Source: Psychrobacter sp. JCM 18903
GTDB lineage: Bacteria > Pseudomonadota > Gammaproteobacteria > Pseudomonadales > Moraxellaceae
Length of the DNA: 64,000 nucleotides
Direction: 5' to 3'
Assembly (NCBI RefSeq): GCF_000586475.1
Contig: NZ_BAWJ01000017.1
Location: 1-64,000, forward strand
A program made the translations under genes and the position numbers. Of the stretch, positions 62,659-64,000 are shown one piece after another; position 1 is the stretch's first letter, and each line of letters starts with the position of its first letter. Below the pieces are notes generated by a model. It ran no database searches and had not been told where the DNA came from. It saw nothing but the letters and a program-made list of their open reading frames with translations.

Positions 62659-64000
62659 TTAACGCTCTAAATGTAGATACTGCAAATGGCGCTCGTACTG
62701 ATTTAAGATATCGACCAACACTTGCTCTTTGGAGTAACCAACCAAGTCATACTCTTGTGAGCCTTCACTTAAGAACACTTCCGCACGGTAATAGTACTCT
62801 GCATTCTTAGTTGAGGTGCTCAATGTAAAGTTAGGACGCTCAGCTTTGATCAAATTCACTTCATAAATAAAGTCGTCTTCATCGCCATGTCCAACTCGCA
62901 ATTTTAGACCATCTATTTGACCGCTACTCTCATCCAGTCCTTCATCTATATCTTGTCCGATATGTTCAGGGTTACGGATGTCCAAAGAGGTTTTTAGACC
63001 GCCTGCCGCAAACTCTTTTTCAACTTCCGTCATGGCAGGTCTAACCACATTTTGTAAAAAGCGTTCAACTTGTGCATGTCTAGGGAAACTGACGATACGT
63101 TGCAAGCGTGCTTTCCAGCTCTTACCACTATCCAGCACATTAGCCGTACCAATCGTACTGGCCTTACGTTTATTACCTTCTTCTTTTAATGATCTCCACA
63201 TCGACACCATATAGAGTACAAGAATGAGCGAGAATGGCAAACCAGCAATTACAGATACTGACTGCAATGACGCAAAGCCACCAGCAAATAATAGTCCTAA
63301 AGTGATAAGACCCGTTGCTGCTGCCCAAAACAAGCGCAACCAAACAGGAGCATCAGTGTCATTGGTCATGCCGCGTGAGCTCAAGTTCGCTAATACTAAC
63401 GCGCCTGAATCCGCTGAGGTCACAAAAAACACTAAACCAATGACCACACCAGCGAATGATAAAACGTCACTGTAAGGAAAATACTCAAACAAGGCAAACA
63501 TACCCATGGCAGCATCATTAACCGCGATTTCACCAAGCTCAGTTGCCCCATTAGCAACCAAGTCTATCGCTGAATTACCAAAGATAGAGAACCAAGCAAA
63601 AATGAAACCAAGCGGAATAAACATCACGCCAAAGACAAACTCACGTAAGGTACGACCACGGCTAATACGCGCGATAAATAGACCAACAAACGGTGCCCAA
63701 GCGACCCACCATGCCCAGAAAAATATTGTCCAGCCTGATTTCCAATCAGCACCAGCAGTACCGTCATAGGCATATACATCAAAAGTTTTAAAGAGAATGG
63801 TTTGGAAATATTGACCAATATTTTGGGTAAAGGTATTCAGCAAATACACTGTATTACCCATCACCAATATGGCGATTAATAGCAATATCGACGATAGCAT
63901 ATTAAATTCAGATAAACGGCGTACGCCCTTTTCCACACCTGTCATCGCCGAAATAGCCGCAGCAGCAACGACACCTACAATAATAAGCGTCTGTACTGTT
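62659..64000 (-). CDS. betT: BCCT family betaine/choline transporter, 5' end outside the window
   Basis: The C-terminal 447 codons of a betaine-choline-carnitine transporter; the frame runs through MTGVEKGVRRLSEFNMLSSI and remains open to the window edge at 64000. BCCT signature: TIFFWAWWVAWAPFVGLFIARISRGRTLREF, then VTSADSGALVLANLSSRG. A long cytoplasmic C-terminal domain (about 200 residues, EFAAGGLKTSLDIRN, AEYYYRAEVFLSEGSQEYD) is the BetT-type osmosensing tail. Role: sodium- or proton-driven uptake of osmoprotectant. The specific substrate is inferred. Confidence 0.9.
   Translation of the reverse strand, partial: TVQTLIIVGVVAAAAISAMTGVEKGVRRLSEFNMLSSILLLIAILVMGNTVYLLNTFTQNIGQYFQTILFKTFDVYAYDGTAGADWKSGWTIFFWAWWVAWAPFVGLFIARISRGRTLREFVFGVMFIPLGFIFAWFSIFGNSAIDLVANGATELGEIAVNDAAMGMFALFEYFPYSDVLSFAGVVIGLVFFVTSADSGALVLANLSSRGMTNDTDAPVWLRLFWAAATGLITLGLLFAGGFASLQSVSVIAGLPFSLILVLYMVSMWRSLKEEGNKRKASTIGTANVLDSGKSWKARLQRIVSFPRHAQVERFLQNVVRPAMTEVEKEFAAGGLKTSLDIRNPEHIGQDIDEGLDESSGQIDGLKLRVGHGDEDDFIYEVNLIKAERPNFTLSTSTKNAEYYYRAEVFLSEGSQEYDLVGYSKEQVLVDILNQYERHLQYLHLER

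Noticed and set aside
62636-62660. Another MITE end (GGACGTGTTGAT) after the betT-like gene
   Set aside because: It shares only about eight bases with the MITE end and has no partner end or TA flank.
1-64000. Window as a region of massive pseudogenisation or reductive evolution
   Set aside because: The breaks are single-base homopolymer losses across all functional classes, with no missense decay, deletion or stop accumulation around them; intact neighbours lie in the same operons.

Overview
The window looks like chromosomal DNA of a Psychrobacter-like gammaproteobacterium (Moraxellaceae). It is moderately AT-rich, and its gene set fits that group: narXL with narK1-narK2-narGHJI followed by a parvulin and moa genes, an eptA-pmrA-pmrB lipid A module, OprC-like copper uptake, an oleate hydratase and a BCCT betaine/choline carrier. 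This assignment rests on gene content and protein style only. I recognise no rRNA, tRNA, CRISPR array or prophage.

Layout. 0.2-7.2 kb: a GntR/UTRA regulator, a MatC-type dicarboxylate permease, a tripartite tricarboxylate transporter (tctC-tctB-tctA) and a TauE/SafE permease. 7.4-8.8 kb: a remnant of a Fic-type gene and rluF. 9-11 kb: small orphan genes, including a Lys/His-rich exported protein. 11.5-15.9 kb: a copper uptake locus made of a DUF2946 protein, an OprC-like TonB receptor with CxxxM and HxM copper motifs, and a SPHCLGMCGG membrane protein ending in fifteen copies of MNHEQ. 16-19.3 kb: a dCACHE sensor kinase and a double-receiver regulator. 19.9-25.5 kb: a lipoprotein, oleate hydratase, a LysR regulator divergent from an Old Yellow Enzyme, and a DUF1971 protein. 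25.9-47.3 kb: a contiguous nitrate respiration and molybdenum cofactor block (narK1, narLX, narK2, narGHJI, parvulin, moeA, moaA, moaB, mobA, moaC, moaD, moaE, modA). 47.3-53.7 kb: hemerythrin, a CopD-like protein, then the polymyxin-resistance type module eptA-pmrA-pmrB and dgkA-PAP2. 53.9-64 kb: yceI, a thioesterase, DUF3124, ktrAB, a DMT exporter, an amine oxidase, small lipoproteins, a YgjP-like metallopeptidase and the 3' part of a betT-like gene that runs off the window.

Two things colour the whole window. First, about 30 otherwise ordinary genes each carry one to three single-base frameshifts. Nearly all are losses of one base inside a short homopolymer, and the family-typical reading frame resumes immediately. 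I read these as consensus errors of an unpolished assembly, not as gene decay, and I give full gene spans across them. Second, a TA-flanked miniature inverted-repeat element (about 171 bp, ends GGGCGTGTCCTCA) occurs in two full copies and several fragments, some of which supply stop codons to neighbouring genes.

Regulation can be partly read from the DNA. Identical promoter geometry (CTTAAC-N5-CTTAAY-N11-TATA-like -10) precedes eptA and dgkA, matching the PmrA box of enteric bacteria. It suggests that PmrA drives both lipid A phosphoethanolamine transfer and the recycling of its diacylglycerol by-product. Near-identical 7-2-7 inverted repeats (TACTACT-nn-RGTGGTA) lie about 135-150 bp ahead of narG and moaA and are candidate NarL sites, which would tie enzyme and cofactor synthesis to nitrate.
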